From: Clostridia bacterium
GTDB taxonomy: Bacteria > Bacillota > Clostridia > Christensenellales > UBA1242
Length of the DNA: 43,017 nt
NCBI GenBank assembly: GCA_017481235.1
Contig: JAFUPL010000016.1
Span: 1-43,017, forward strand
Reading direction: 5' to 3'
Made by a program: the position numbers and the translations under genes. Each line of letters begins with the position of its first letter. Position 1 is the first letter of the stretch. Below, one piece after another: positions 12,001 through 18,610 of the stretch. The notes under the pieces were generated by a model. That model was not told the DNA's origin, made no database searches, and was given only the letters and a program-made list of their open reading frames with translations.

Positions 12001-14573
12001 ATGTATTAACTAACAATATTATAGAAATTGAAATGAAGAAGTTTGTAATAAGCGTGACTGCGGACGACAAAACAATGACTTATGGCGAAAGTGCACCTGA
12101 ATACACCTATCAATCAAGTGAAACTGCTCCAGATGAGTTTACAACTTCATACAATATCTATAGTGAAGTGGTAAATGCAAACGAAACTATAACTGAAGAT
12201 GTAACTGGTACTGAATCAATACTAAGTGTTGGAACATACAAGATTACACCAAGCACAACATTGTCAACCGACAACTACACAATTACTTATGTAGACGGAA
12301 CATTGACAATTATTGCAAAACAATTAACAATTCCAGCAGTAAGTGGAACTTACACTTATAACGGAACTGAGCAAACTGTTGAACTAAGCAACTTTGATGA
12401 CACTACTATGGAAATAGTAAGTGGCAACAAAGGAACTGATGCAAGCACTTACACAGTAGAAATTGCATTAAAAGATAGTGCAAACTACACTTGGAGTGAC
12501 GGAACTATTGCAAACATTACATTAGATTGGACAATTGATAAGTTTGATTTAAGTAATGCAACAATTGCAGATATCCCTGAACAACCATTTACCGGAAGTG
12601 CGGTTGCGCCAGAACTTACAGTTACAGCAGAATTGATTTCTGGACAAACTCCAGTAACTTTAGTACTAAATCTTGATTATACTGTTGAATATGAAAACAA
12701 TACAAATGCTGGTACTGCTACAGCAACTATAACTGCGGTAGAAGATAGCAACTATATTGGAACAAATAGTATTAACTTTGAAATTAAGGGCGCATTTATA
12801 AATGTTCCTACACTAGTTGATGCGGAATTTGTATACAATGCAACTGAACAAACTGTTGAATTTAATGGATTTGATGAAACTACTATGGAAATAGTAAGCG
12901 GAAACAAAGGAACTAATGCAGATAGTTACGAAGTTGAATTGGCATTAAAGAATTCAACAAATTATACTTGGAAACTTGCTGACGGAACAACTACTAAGGA
13001 AAACATTAAACTTGAATGGGCAATCATAAAAGCAGATGTTACTTTAGACGTTGAAAGCGACAACATTTTAGTACGTGTTGGTGATAGAACAACCAATAAA
13101 GCAACAATCACTGTAAACTACAATGGAAACATAGATGGTCAAGCATTAACTATTAGCGGAGGCAACGACCTTGCAGTAATAACCGCAAGCGAAATTGCTA
13201 ACAATGAGTCAACAATTACAATTGATGCAACTCAAAGTACTGCTGTAGGTAAGGATACAGTAACTGTAACCTATGCAGGAGACCAAAACCATAATGAAAC
13301 TAGTGTTACATTCGAAATACAAGTTTCATCAATTAAGGTTGAAATTGTAGTACATGGTGAAGGTAATGCAACATTGGAAGGAATACTTTCAGGTTCTCAA
13401 GATAATGAAGTTAAACTAGGTAGCACAATCACCTTAATAGCAACACCTAGCGAAAACTATGGTTTAGCAAAATATGTATTAGGAACTGAAAACCCAACAT
13501 ACATTACAACAAGTGATGATTTAACTGCTGAGTTTAGCAAACAATTTGATGTTGTAGACAACTTATTAGTAGACACTGATGAAGATTTAATTAAAGACAA
13601 ATTAGTAATCAATGTATACTTTGAAGAGGTAGTTACAGTTGATATCAACACCGAAGGTGATGAAGGTTCAATTAGTAATGACTTTACAACAAAATATGAA
13701 CAAAACGAAATTGCTCACATCTTTGAAGATAACAAGTTGACCACATTCAAGAATTCAACAATCAATTTAGGTGTGAAAGCAAACAAGATTAACGACCAAT
13801 ATTATGTTGTTAATGAAATTGTTGTTGGTAACAACACATCAACAATCAATTTACAAAATACAACTATTGAGCAAGGCGTAAAAGAATTGATTGATAGTGG
13901 TTTAAGTGAAATTTCAATTAAATCTGCTAAGGTTTACAATGCGGATAATCGTAGTATTACAGATGGAGTTGCAACGGTTAGCGTTGATGTTGAAGATACA
14001 AACAATGCTATAACTATTGATAATTCTAAATATATTGTAGAAAATTCAAAAGTTAACTTTGTGATTATCGAAAATAATAGTAAGTACGATTTCCTAGGAA
14101 TGAGTATAAATGGTAAAGTTACACTTAAAGACCAATTAAATTCAAACGAATGGACTGTAAACGGCAATGTTCGTACTTGGAATAATAGAGATTTCACAAA
14201 AGATTTATCTAATGCAATTCCACTAATGCTAGAAAGATGGTTTGAAGTAAACAACTCTGACAATAGAGCGGTTGAAGTAGTCGTTGATAGCGGAATAAGT
14301 GCTAAGTTAGTTAATACTGACATTGGATATTCTTACACATTGGCAACCGACATATTTAAGTCAGGTCAAGACCCACTATATGCAGGTAACTGGAAAGTTG
14401 TAATAAGTAGTGCAACAAACGAAAATTACACCGTTAGTGTAAAAGTATACACTAAGGATAGTGATACACCTGTAGAATATGTTGAGGGTGCAACATTTAA
14501 TGTAGATTCTAACGTTACAAAAGTTGTAATTAGTATAACCAACCAAACTGAAACAACTGAAACGGGAGAATAA
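1..14573 (+). CDS. Giant secreted InlB-type repeat protein, 5'-truncated by the window
   Basis: The reading frame is open from base 3, and the residues before the first ATG (base 48) already form an InlB B-repeat strand (FDAKGG), so the true start lies left of the window; at least 4856 residues are visible. Three module types alternate: InlB/Listeria-Bacteroides repeats (GYTF-GW...ANW), Ig-like units with a YQWYR core (starting near 1620, 3435, 4965, 6030, 7104, 8180, 10960), and 14 units of about 90 residues with YNG-Q, VIDSDGI and YFYVPASDNY motifs (1929-9306). More InlB repeats follow (9315-10930), then MBG-like YNGTEQ and YGESAP units (11230-13030) and a less repetitive tail. Several InlB repeats carry long nested inserts. 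No LPXTG, membrane segment or cell-wall-binding repeat is visible at the C-terminus. Such proteins are usually exported adhesins; binding target unknown. Exported adhesin role is inference, since the signal peptide is outside the window. Confidence 0.93.
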   Translation, partial: NTYEIKFDAKGGAGTMTNQTLTYGVASALRTNAYTKDGHTFAGWTTEDYDLATVPDIEFAEGAEINNLTAENGKVITLYAVWISTGYTARVYEMGTSGSYPSGYTTQIMSANAGTTVTIADEALKLTQMSSGGFELDYAKDMSGNTITTATIANNNQTIISFYLKRASHSLIFNLNNGANPNLFDNNKIRHGANLTYNESTNVWTASEVSGNTYGAIKIQRRNGEANVDQILYNRSTGVYSTTVTKNSTWNALAIGLDGSTADAKFHYDFSGYADGTYTIQLELLSLSTTSASFRNIKIEAGDTRTAYTQSATTLNYGEAYGDLPIPTRTGYTFNGWYTSATGGTSVNENTTMGTQDATIYAHWTANTYTATFDANGGSVGTTSKTVTYDSAYGDLPTPTRPGYKFEGWTINYFAYTTLWEDIQVSTEGNPATGTNYWISKELIPFENNSGSDITLTSNYSIVGIYAYNENEEFIKRCSSYTTAHPIPSGTKYIRIEVHKTQLAFSDANLLKLVIDGKEITAESKVDFATNHTLMAQWSKVPPTIEVTADANEIVYGSSDVTLNAVAVHDLTKTYQWYRSTTSGFTPSDENMVAGATSSTYIHGATSLNVGTYYYKCIVSVDFGDEVLSATSSEITLNVVKSENLFQLVLDQELVYNGLEQVLLQVIDSDGINNNVYYSINTALTSSNYTDTTIASTSLPSAVDAGEYKVYFYVPASANYYEITGSVTVEIEKKQNIFEVIQSQDLEYNGLEQTLLQVIDSDGIDNNVYYSIGTELNADNYDDTSVASNQLPKQTNAGKYKVYYYVPASTNYDEIVGNATIIIEQIDNTFEAIPTQNLVYNGHDQVLLKVFDSDGIDGNIYYNVGTQLNEGNYVDDGTTSYPVAKLDGVHMVYYYVPASTNYYELMGFVEVEIKEKLTTLTVNPNGGYWGGSSDASTFTYGNGETMSILDPTRPGYTFTGWTVNYFDSEEFVEYYTNNNTLHGTTYAPTVNENGAYSWRGQSGYLGQYNDIHTWLLWKPDLVNGAYTLSYNGYSTGEDDKETTGIIVCNYNESVASYGKYANDDNYYELSLVYDAKTVVNSTTSKLYSKAFTIDDNFAGFALYYGNPYLTYFENIVLTRTDSSVLVDGIFTFDTTDIELSANWEAIEPTITISADKTNFTYGQETATLTAVAVHDLSKTYQWYRSTTSGFTPSEENAISGAINAVYTHNRTSTNAGTYYYKCIVTTENGLSATSNEISITVNKIGNSFELVIDNDLTYNGLEQTLLQVIDSDGIDNNVYYAIDKELNINNYSTDGKTTLPTGADAGTYVIYFYIPESDNYSYISGVATVEIAKKENSFTVETTKDLVYNGREQVLAEVIDIDGIENNIYYSIGTPLNADNYDDIGSTDLPTATASGEYIIYFYAPASDNYKGLSGIAKNTIAVKDTTLTVDPNGGIWNGTTEVSTFTEGNGTTKTIADPTRAGYTFTGWTVNYFDGEDFVEYYTETANSNGTAYPPTIDENGVISWSGRMGYLGWLANDTPTYLLWKPDLVNGTYELSCDAYTTQTGAGWITGIQIMQYNETGDIYGTYTNHDALYTISSIATLAVSETTKTSISKTFTIDDNFAGFSIIFGYDYLTYFENIVLTRTDSSVLVDGIFTFDTTDVTLTANWTEKAPTITISSDVERITYGRDQATLTAVAEHDLSKTYQWYRGTTEDFTPSDENKVTGATSETYIHGATETNVGTYYYKCIVSVDFGDRVLSATSNPVTLVVEKTENTFVLDTNEGLVYNGTAQTLLQVIDSDGIDNNVYYSSIELTADNYDEDGLTTLPQGTNAGEYKIYFYVPETDNFKDISGSAIVEIAKAENTFELITHENLEYTGLPQELVQVIDSDGIDNNVYYSLTTELTASNYTDQTIASTETPKGTNSGSYTIYFYVPASDNYEELCGFADNTIAIKQTTLTINPNGGIWNGSSEVSTFTEGNGTTKTIVDPMRAGYTFTGWTASEGALFEDGIFTFDANDVTLRANWEAVAPTITISSDVGTITYGYHKATLTAVAIHDLTKTYQWYRGTTENFEPSDDNLIFNATSATYIHSETETSVGTYYYKCIVSVDFGDQVLSATSNPVTIVVEQAENSFVVNINEGLIYNRNAQTLLQVIDYDGIDNNVYYAIGTELDEGNYDEDGVTTLPQGTNAGTYKVYFYVPASDNFKQIKGIASVEIARARNTFELITPQDLVYSGLPQTLTQVIDYNEVENDVYYSLTTVLTSQNYTDTTISSTELPKGTNSGSYTIYFYVPESDNYLELSGIVGNEIGFKATTLTINPDGGIWNGTSEISTFTENNGTTKVIADPTKEGYGFAGWIASEGALFENGVFTFDASDVTLTATWGEVPPTITISSDVERITYGRDQATLTAVGIHELTKTYQWYRGTTEDFTPSDENKVTGATSETYIHGATETNVGTYYYKCVVSVDFGNQVLSATSNPVTIVVEKTENTFVVDANEGLVYNGTAQTLLQVIDSDGIDNNVYYSLTTELTENNYTNTTIASTELPQGTNAGEYNIYFYVPASDNFKDISGSAIVEIVKAKNTFEIVSSENLVYNGEPQELARVIDYNGIENDVYYSLTTELNVGNYKDTSIASTETPKGTNSGSYTIYFYVPESDNYLELSGIIENEIALKATTLTINPNGGVWSGSAEISTFTQENGTTKTIVDPMRAGYTFTGWTASEGALFEDGIFTFDANDVTLTANWEAVAPTITISSDVGTITYGYHKATLTAVAIHDLTKTYQWYRGTTENFEPSDDNLIFNATSVTYIHSETETSVGTYYYKCIVSVDFGDQVLSATSNTVTIVVEQAENAFRLIMEPTMNYTGVEQVLLEVIDSDGIDNNVYYAIGTELDEDNYADQTIASTELPKAVDAGIYQIYFYVPTSDNYKEIRGKVTVEITKKDNSFVIIPAQNLVYNKQAQVLLQVIDNDGIANNVYYSMVTELIESNYDDTSVASTDLPTATNAGTYKIYFYVPATTNYNAVSGRATVNIAKAENIFEVNAAQGLMFTGDAQELVEVIDSDGIDNNIYYSFGTELNANNYTDQTIASNQIPTATEVGVYEIYFYAPASDNYKELVGYVEVSIQIKYTTLTINPNGGIWNKTSEVSTFTEGNGTTKTIADATREGYTFDGWTLTGGGTFENGVFTHGATDAMLTAKWAGVSFEVALVSDDTTLATLPYESSDEAQDIILTVSSEDYVDPDKTGYTFNGWAIETNSEDGDSLVATNEDGQYILTIPAGAHGDIQLIAQWSANTYEISYNGNGATSGEMANSTHTYDVESTLTANAYAKTGYDFSGWATTSEGEVEYENQEPVINLTTSGTFELFAIWTASEYSVSFNTNGGSEVEDITVTYDSAYGELPTTTKDGYEFENWYLDEGLTSVVTSEIIVATASNHTLYANWTIKPYTVTLDYQGGTDQFLYLNNDLKDRLTGTFEFDGEALLEIQGTGNIELTTTKAFNGTKSLTFRVDEVGTQSYHRRVRLMAETTPGLYRLSAYISADQATTGRIFAQETTDYSIIGDDDVVIEAGIWSYISFEYEVTSDYKNIDIFLYANDLGVNYYIDDIKVMRVDGYTPTTTFEYNVETSAVKLPYAVKSGYTFLGWNTKADGTGETVTTYGGGMTGDTTIYAIYKLSNPTATTSVDNATITYGAQDATLTATVNTEGVTVDSTTYQWYCNGVAIDGATSATYVHVANSLDVGTYTYYCVVTTTKDNVTSSAINSTSVSVTVEQADNDLEITMNDYTYNGEISNPEVVTNASGANVTFYYNTTGETTVGTEWTNMTSTSLSAGTYYIYATTSATTNYKAGLSNVVEFTVNTAEITITYAADNNAELTENGYNITYTSEYDADGLTFRIGPTNVDATITYWVGEDGEKTSVNVQMGKLTSLPTLENAGTITYNYTVTAPNYTTINGTITLAIDIETTEVVWTLSEEGYTYNGENQATSVTAHIVGVDGTDLTCDIEFTINDETVEFKNAGIYTVTATVTNNNYVLTNNIIEIEMKKFVISVTADDKTMTYGESAPEYTYQSSETAPDEFTTSYNIYSEVVNANETITEDVTGTESILSVGTYKITPSTTLSTDNYTITYVDGTLTIIAKQLTIPAVSGTYTYNGTEQTVELSNFDDTTMEIVSGNKGTDASTYTVEIALKDSANYTWSDGTIANITLDWTIDKFDLSNATIADIPEQPFTGSAVAPELTVTAELISGQTPVTLVLNLDYTVEYENNTNAGTATATITAVEDSNYIGTNSINFEIKGAFINVPTLVDAEFVYNATEQTVEFNGFDETTMEIVSGNKGTNADSYEVELALKNSTNYTWKLADGTTTKENIKLEWAIIKADVTLDVESDNILVRVGDRTTNKATITVNYNGNIDGQALTISGGNDLAVITASEIANNESTITIDATQSTAVGKDTVTVTYAGDQNHNETSVTFEIQVSSIKVEIVVHGEGNATLEGILSGSQDNEVKLGSTITLIATPSENYGLAKYVLGTENPTYITTSDDLTAEFSKQFDVVDNLLVDTDEDLIKDKLVINVYFEEVVTVDINTEGDEGSISNDFTTKYEQNEIAHIFEDNKLTTFKNSTINLGVKANKINDQYYVVNEIVVGNNTSTINLQNTTIEQGVKELIDSGLSEISIKSAKVYNADNRSITDGVATVSVDVEDTNNAITIDNSKYIVENSKVNFVIIENNSKYDFLGMSINGKVTLKDQLNSNEWTVNGNVRTWNNRDFTKDLSNAIPLMLERWFEVNNSDNRAVEVVVDSGISAKLVNTDIGYSYTLATDIFKSGQDPLYAGNWKVVISSATNENYTVSVKVYTKDSDTPVEYVEGATFNVDSNVTKVVISITNQTETTETGE
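4965..7103 (+). repeat. Second-order repeat, copy A (two super-repeats, about 2.14 kb)
   Basis: Inside the giant gene, one super-repeat (Ig-like unit, two YNG units, one InlB repeat) is about 1.07 kb. The pair starting at 4965 and 6030 matches the next pair better than its own neighbours. Bases 5073-5171 recur exactly at 7212-7310 (offset 2139). Around 6011-6138 an exact stretch of roughly 125 bases recurs at offset 2148. Confidence 0.85.
7104..9033 (+). repeat. Second-order repeat, copy B
   Basis: This is the partner of the block at 4965-7103. The segment 8088-8483 differs from 5940-6335 by about 11 bases by eye, most of them synonymous. Similarity falls off after about 8480, where the YNG units diverge, and the block carries one extra YNG unit (9034-9306) before the next InlB repeat. 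Confidence 0.8.
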
Positions 14574-14764
14574 TTGTGACAGCGAGATTAAGGCTTGAAG
14601 TTTAGGGGAACTTCAATAAAAAAAGTATTATTCCAACCAATAATACTTGTGTTAACCAACCAGAACACGCGCGTTATGCCTTACGCGGAGGACTTATCGC
14701 TTGACCTCAACAAAGCGATAGTGCCAAATGTGGTGCTGGGCAGATTTAGGCCTGAAACAAAATC
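14574..14764 (+). ncRNA. Candidate structured noncoding RNA, family not identified
   Basis: This stretch is clearly GC-richer than the flanks and shows stacked perfect hairpins: 14597-14602 with 14609-14614 (loop taGGGG); 14623-14632 with 14639-14648 (10 bp, loop CCAACC); 14670-14674 with 14683-14687; and 14695-14702 with 14713-14720 (8 bp). GAGG at 14688-14691 can pair with CCTC (14705-14708) in the last loop, giving an H-type pseudoknot. A strong terminator follows directly. The layout does not match tmRNA, SRP RNA or RNase P motifs and is too branched for 6S RNA. It could be a processed 3' UTR of the giant gene or an independent RNA such as the raiA class. The 5' end and any promoter are unclear. 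Confidence 0.6.
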
Positions 14765-14795
14765 AAAAGGGAAGATGTGGTGTCTTCCCTTTTTT
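14765..14795 (+). terminator. Bidirectional intrinsic terminator
   Basis: Stem GGGAAGA (14769-14775) pairs with TCTTCCC (14783-14789), is flanked by an A run on the left and a T run on the right, and has a 7-base loop. It ends the candidate RNA on the plus strand and, with the reverse-strand T-rich flank, can also end the small minus-strand gene. Confidence 0.85.
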
Positions 14796-15073
14796 CATTT
14801 AATCAACTTTTGTTTTTTGGTTTTGTTGTATAAAGATTTTAAACGTGCGTATTTTAATTTTAAAAGTAGGTACTTTTCATTTTGTTCTTGCTTAACTTTT
14901 TCGCGGAGTAAAGCAAGCAATCCATTAAACATTGCGCTTATATCACTGTCTCTTATTTTTGTTGGCATTGAAAATATATGTATACTTTCAAGTTTGTCAA
15001 CGCGTTTCAAGTGTAAGCGCAAGTTTTGTTTAAGGTAACAAGTATTAATTGGTTTAAATGCTAAATTTATCAT
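14795..15073 (-). CDS. Possible small basic hypothetical protein (92 aa)
   Basis: I do not recognise this 92-residue protein. Its C-terminal half is rich in Lys, Glu and Leu and probably helical (KVKQEQNEKYLLL and following). It ends beside the bidirectional terminator at 14765-14795, which suits a real gene. No clear ribosome site precedes the ATG at 15073, so the start or the gene itself may be wrong. An opposite-strand open frame over the same bases runs through the structured RNA and is less credible. Confidence 0.4.
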   Translation of the reverse strand: MINLAFKPINTCYLKQNLRLHLKRVDKLESIHIFSMPTKIRDSDISAMFNGLLALLREKVKQEQNEKYLLLKLKYARLKSLYNKTKKQKLIK

Positions 15074-15083
15074 ACTTTAATAA

Positions 15084-16031
15084 TTGACACAAAAGCGTAA
15101 ATGTATACTTAAAAACAAAAAAATATTAACTAGCATATATAATAATGTGCAATTATATCTATATTCATGTCAAGACCTAGTTTTGCAATCAAATGCCTTT
15201 TTTAGTATGAAGGCAGGTGATTTTTATCGACTTGAAATAGATGATACGGAAGTGTTTAATATATATTCCACAACCTCGTCAGGTGTTATGCTATTAAATA
15301 AGCAAATATTATGCAACCAACAACATAATCAAGTGATTTTTCATCAATCTAAACCAGATGTTTTATTATGTGAGATAAAACCATTTATATCAAATGACAA
15401 TATTAGACAATATGCAATAAATGGTGCAAGTTTAAAGATTGTGGAAAACTATGGTTCATTATGCCTATATTTTAAAGGAAAATATTATGGCTGTATCAAT
15501 CAAAAATGCAATAGTATACAATTTGAAAAGATTGAAAAACATAACCGACAATATGGATTGTTATATATTTTAGGAGATAAAAAACACATCATTTTGTTTG
15601 ATGATATCCAAATTATATTTTGTTTACAATATATCGATAGCGAGGTTTTAAAGGATTGTATTCAAATTTATGAGCATTATCCAAATATATTTAATGTTGG
15701 AAGAATAGTAAAATATGATTTTGAAAGCAGACAACTAACAATTAAAAGCGTGAATGATGCTGGCGTTGAACATAAGCAAATCAATTCCAACTTTACAATA
15801 ATCTATTTTTTGGAAGCAATTAAGTGTGGAAGATATAAATACGCATATAATAATTTGTCATACGAACTTAAAGCAGAAATTAATATTGAAACATTAAGCA
15901 AATATTTTTGTTGTTTTGATGAGTATCGTTATTTACACGAACAAGATTTATATGTTACGCTAAAAAATCATAGGATAGTAGGTATGTATCACTTTGACAT
16001 AAATAAAAATTTAATTGATAACATATATTGA
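15084..16031 (+). CDS. Hypothetical protein (up to 315 aa), start uncertain
   Basis: The product is not recognised. It is rich in Ile, Tyr, Asn and Cys, has no signal peptide or membrane segment, and reads as a mostly beta protein. The last 80 residues (FLEAIKCGRYKYAYNNLS to the end, finishing YHFDINKNLIDNIY) resemble the layout of NTF2/SnoaL-like domains in firmicute proteins; this is a weak, pattern-based guess. The longest frame opens with TTG at 15084, but no ribosome site is visible there, before GTG 15147, or before ATG 15207. It ends just ahead of the bidirectional terminator shared with the ATPase gene. Confidence 0.65.
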   Translation: MTQKRKCILKNKKILTSIYNNVQLYLYSCQDLVLQSNAFFSMKAGDFYRLEIDDTEVFNIYSTTSSGVMLLNKQILCNQQHNQVIFHQSKPDVLLCEIKPFISNDNIRQYAINGASLKIVENYGSLCLYFKGKYYGCINQKCNSIQFEKIEKHNRQYGLLYILGDKKHIILFDDIQIIFCLQYIDSEVLKDCIQIYEHYPNIFNVGRIVKYDFESRQLTIKSVNDAGVEHKQINSNFTIIYFLEAIKCGRYKYAYNNLSYELKAEINIETLSKYFCCFDEYRYLHEQDLYVTLKNHRIVGMYHFDINKNLIDNIY

Positions 16032-16059
16032 TACAATCACATTTTATTTTGCGAATGTA

Positions 16060-16093
16060 AAAAACTATCCCCTTGATAGGGGGGATAGTTTTT
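16060..16093. terminator. Bidirectional terminator between convergent genes
   Basis: A 13-bp perfect stem, AAAAACTATCCCC with GGGGATAGTTTTT (16060-16072 and 16081-16093), has A and T runs built in, so it can stop transcription both ways. It lies between the hypothetical gene ending at 16031 and the ATPase gene, whose stop codon (16092-16094) overlaps the stem foot. Confidence 0.9.
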
Positions 16094-18482
16094 AATTGTC
16101 TTCTGGTGTAATGCGTTTTATACTGTCAAACGCTTTTGTAAGCAAATGAAATACTGGATATGAACTTTCCACAACTATAATTGTAAATAGTAATTCAGTT
16201 GTGGTTAGATGTACATAATTTAATAGATTTGGCAAGAAAATTATAATAGAAATTGCCAATGCCGCCATAGTAAATACCAAAATACCACGAACAACATTAT
16301 ATGGTCTACACAAATTAAATAGTATTATTAATCCCGTACAGGTCACAGCAATAGATGCCATTGTTGCAAGAGTTTCAGGAGTTATGGTTATAAAGTGCTT
16401 ATACAAGTATATTGCGGCAGCATTTAAAACAAGAGTTAAACCGGCAGGCAATGCATTTTTAAGTAAGTTTGAAATAAATTTACCTTTGATAATATTGTGG
16501 TTAGGTTGTAATGCCAGGAAGAACGAAGGGAGACCAATTACAAAATATTCTAACACCATAAATTGTGCTGGACTAAATGGATAACTTTCTCCTAAAATTA
16601 GCACCATAATCGATACTATAATGGTAAATAATGTTTTCATCAAGAATAATGATGATGACTTTTGTATATTGTTTATTACACGTCGACCTTCAGCAACTAC
16701 GCTAGGCATTGAACTAAAGTTACTGTCCAATAGTACCAAGTGTGAAACGCTTCTGGCAGCGTCACTTCCCGCAGCAATTGCTACAGAACAGTCTGCTTCC
16801 TTAAGTGCTAAAATGTCATTTACACCATCACCCGTCATAGCAACAGTTTTTCCTTTTGCTTTTAGTGCTTTTACAAGTGTTGCCTTTTGTTCTGGGGTTA
16901 CGCGACCGAATATTGTATACTTGTCGGCAATTTCAATAACTTCTTGTTTTGACATGCCTTGCAAACTAATATAACTATCATAATTGTCAATTCCAACACG
17001 CCTTGCAACTTCACTTACTGTTACAGGATTATCGCCCGAAATAACGCGAATGTCAACCGAATTTTCCTTAAACCATTTAATAGTGTTTGTGGCGTCCTTA
17101 CGAATATTATCCTCTAGCAATATAAAGGCAATAGGAGTTGTGTTTTCGTTTGAAAAGTTTTTGTCACTTTCAACCAACATCAACACTCGTAATCCCTTTG
17201 AAGCATATTCTTCTGCTTGACGTTTAAGTGCTGGAGTTGGGTTTGCGGTAACATATTCATAAGCACCAATCTTAAAACTGCCAAGTTTGCTAAAAGTGCA
17301 ACCCATAAACTTTCTTTCCGAAGAAAAAGGTATTGACTTTTCGGCAGTAAGAGACCCTTTGCCAAAAAATGATTTAAGTGCAATTGCTGTATGGTTTGCT
17401 TCGTGGAAAGACCCAACAATTGAAGCAACGATTTTATTTATATTTTTGTCATCATATTTATTATGCGAAATATTTACCATTTCGCGTACTTTCATTGAAC
17501 CGTCAGTTAAAGTACCAGTTTTATCTAAACACAATACATTTACGCGTGCTAGCATTTCAATACAATATAATTCTTGAACAAGTGTGCGTTTTTTTGCTAG
17601 TCGTACCACGCTTACTGCCAGTGCAACAGACGTTAGCAAAAACATTCCGGCAGGTATCATTCCTATAATGCTACCAGTTGTTTTGGTTATTGTGTTAAAC
17701 AAATCTCCATCATATACTTTATGATTGTTGAAAAACATCAAAGTACCTAGCGGAATTATGATAATACCAATTAATCTAATTATAAATGTAAGAGATGAAA
17801 GTAATTCACTTTTAGGTTTTGAATACTTTTTTGCCTTGTTGGAAAGTTTTTCAATATAATTAGCACTACCTACTTTTTCAACTTGTGCTTTACAAGTTCC
17901 GCTTGACACAAAACTTCCCGCCATTAGCGTGTCGCCAACATTTTTACGTATAGGTTGACTTTCTCCAGTAAGCAAACTTTCATTAACCTCAATGCTTCCC
18001 TCAACGACTACGCTATCTGATGCAATTTGCATTCCAGAGGCAAGTATTAAAATGTCGTCAACAACAACTTCTTTTTTATAAATTTCAATTTGCTCGCCGT
18101 CTCTTAAAACTTTGGTGAAGTTTGAATTTGTAAGAGTTAGTTTATCAATAGTTTTCTTGGCTTTTATTTCCTGAATTATGCTAATTAATGTATTTGCCAC
18201 CACTATTAACATAAAAATTGTGTCCGACCAAGACCCTACACACCATAATGCAATAGCGCACGATAAGCATATTATGTTAAAGAAAGTAAAAATATTGCTA
18301 AACAAAATTTTAGCATAACTCTTTGAAGTTTTTGTTTCAATATGATTAACCAATCCCGACAATGTTCTTTCGTCTACTTGCTCTTGAGTTAATCCCATTC
18401 CTAAATCGGTGTTAAAACGCTTACTTTTTACAACCGTTGTTTTAGTTTTTGAAGTATTTTTTTCTTTTTTTGATTGCTTCAT
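16092..18482 (-). CDS. P-type cation-transporting ATPase (CtpE/Exp7-like), 796 aa
   Basis: This membrane pump couples ATP hydrolysis to ion transport. The start at 18482 is chosen because AAAGGTG lies at ribosome-site distance; the open frame extends 36 codons further upstream without one. Motifs in order: actuator TGES (172-175), M4 PAGM (277-280), phosphorylation site DKTGTLT (Asp320), and the hinge TGDGVND (550-556), with membrane pairs near 60-105 and 232-300 and a C-terminal membrane bundle from about 610. The M4 region and the following LVQELYCIEMLARV segment match the CtpE/Exp7 branch of Gram-positive P2-like ATPases, of which mycobacterial CtpE is linked to calcium. The exact ion cannot be read from sequence. 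There is no N-terminal heavy-metal (CxxC) domain. It is divergent from a ferritin-like gene. Confidence 0.93.
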   Translation of the reverse strand: MKQSKKEKNTSKTKTTVVKSKRFNTDLGMGLTQEQVDERTLSGLVNHIETKTSKSYAKILFSNIFTFFNIICLSCAIALWCVGSWSDTIFMLIVVANTLISIIQEIKAKKTIDKLTLTNSNFTKVLRDGEQIEIYKKEVVVDDILILASGMQIASDSVVVEGSIEVNESLLTGESQPIRKNVGDTLMAGSFVSSGTCKAQVEKVGSANYIEKLSNKAKKYSKPKSELLSSLTFIIRLIGIIIIPLGTLMFFNNHKVYDGDLFNTITKTTGSIIGMIPAGMFLLTSVALAVSVVRLAKKRTLVQELYCIEMLARVNVLCLDKTGTLTDGSMKVREMVNISHNKYDDKNINKIVASIVGSFHEANHTAIALKSFFGKGSLTAEKSIPFSSERKFMGCTFSKLGSFKIGAYEYVTANPTPALKRQAEEYASKGLRVLMLVESDKNFSNENTTPIAFILLEDNIRKDATNTIKWFKENSVDIRVISGDNPVTVSEVARRVGIDNYDSYISLQGMSKQEVIEIADKYTIFGRVTPEQKATLVKALKAKGKTVAMTGDGVNDILALKEADCSVAIAAGSDAARSVSHLVLLDSNFSSMPSVVAEGRRVINNIQKSSSLFLMKTLFTIIVSIMVLILGESYPFSPAQFMVLEYFVIGLPSFFLALQPNHNIIKGKFISNLLKNALPAGLTLVLNAAAIYLYKHFITITPETLATMASIAVTCTGLIILFNLCRPYNVVRGILVFTMAALAISIIIFLPNLLNYVHLTTTELLFTIIVVESSYPVFHLLTKAFDSIKRITPEDN

Positions 18483-18610
18483 TGTTTCACCTTTATATAA
18501 TAATATACCATTATATATTATATGATAACATATTGTGTTTAATAAAACAAACACATAAATAAAAAAGTACAAAAAATTTAATATTTTCATATATCAAATT
18601 AGGAGATTTT

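Noticed and set aside
14574..14764. tmRNA, SRP RNA, RNase P RNA or 6S RNA in the structured region
   Set aside because: No tag reading frame or tRNA-like ends, no SRP tetraloop motif, no GAGGAAAGTCC-type P RNA core, and the fold is branched rather than a long rod.
14595..15038. Plus-strand open frame of 147 codons after the giant gene
   Set aside because: It runs through the hairpins and terminator of the candidate RNA, has no ribosome site, and its later part mirrors a more plausible minus-strand frame.
16384..17668. Plus-strand frames opposite the P-type ATPase
   Set aside because: The minus strand carries all ATPase motifs over this range; the plus frames have no recognisable content.
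18483..18590. N-terminal extension of the ATPase to 18590
   Set aside because: A ribosome site sits just before 18482, and the extra residues are an A/T-rich translation of the promoter region.
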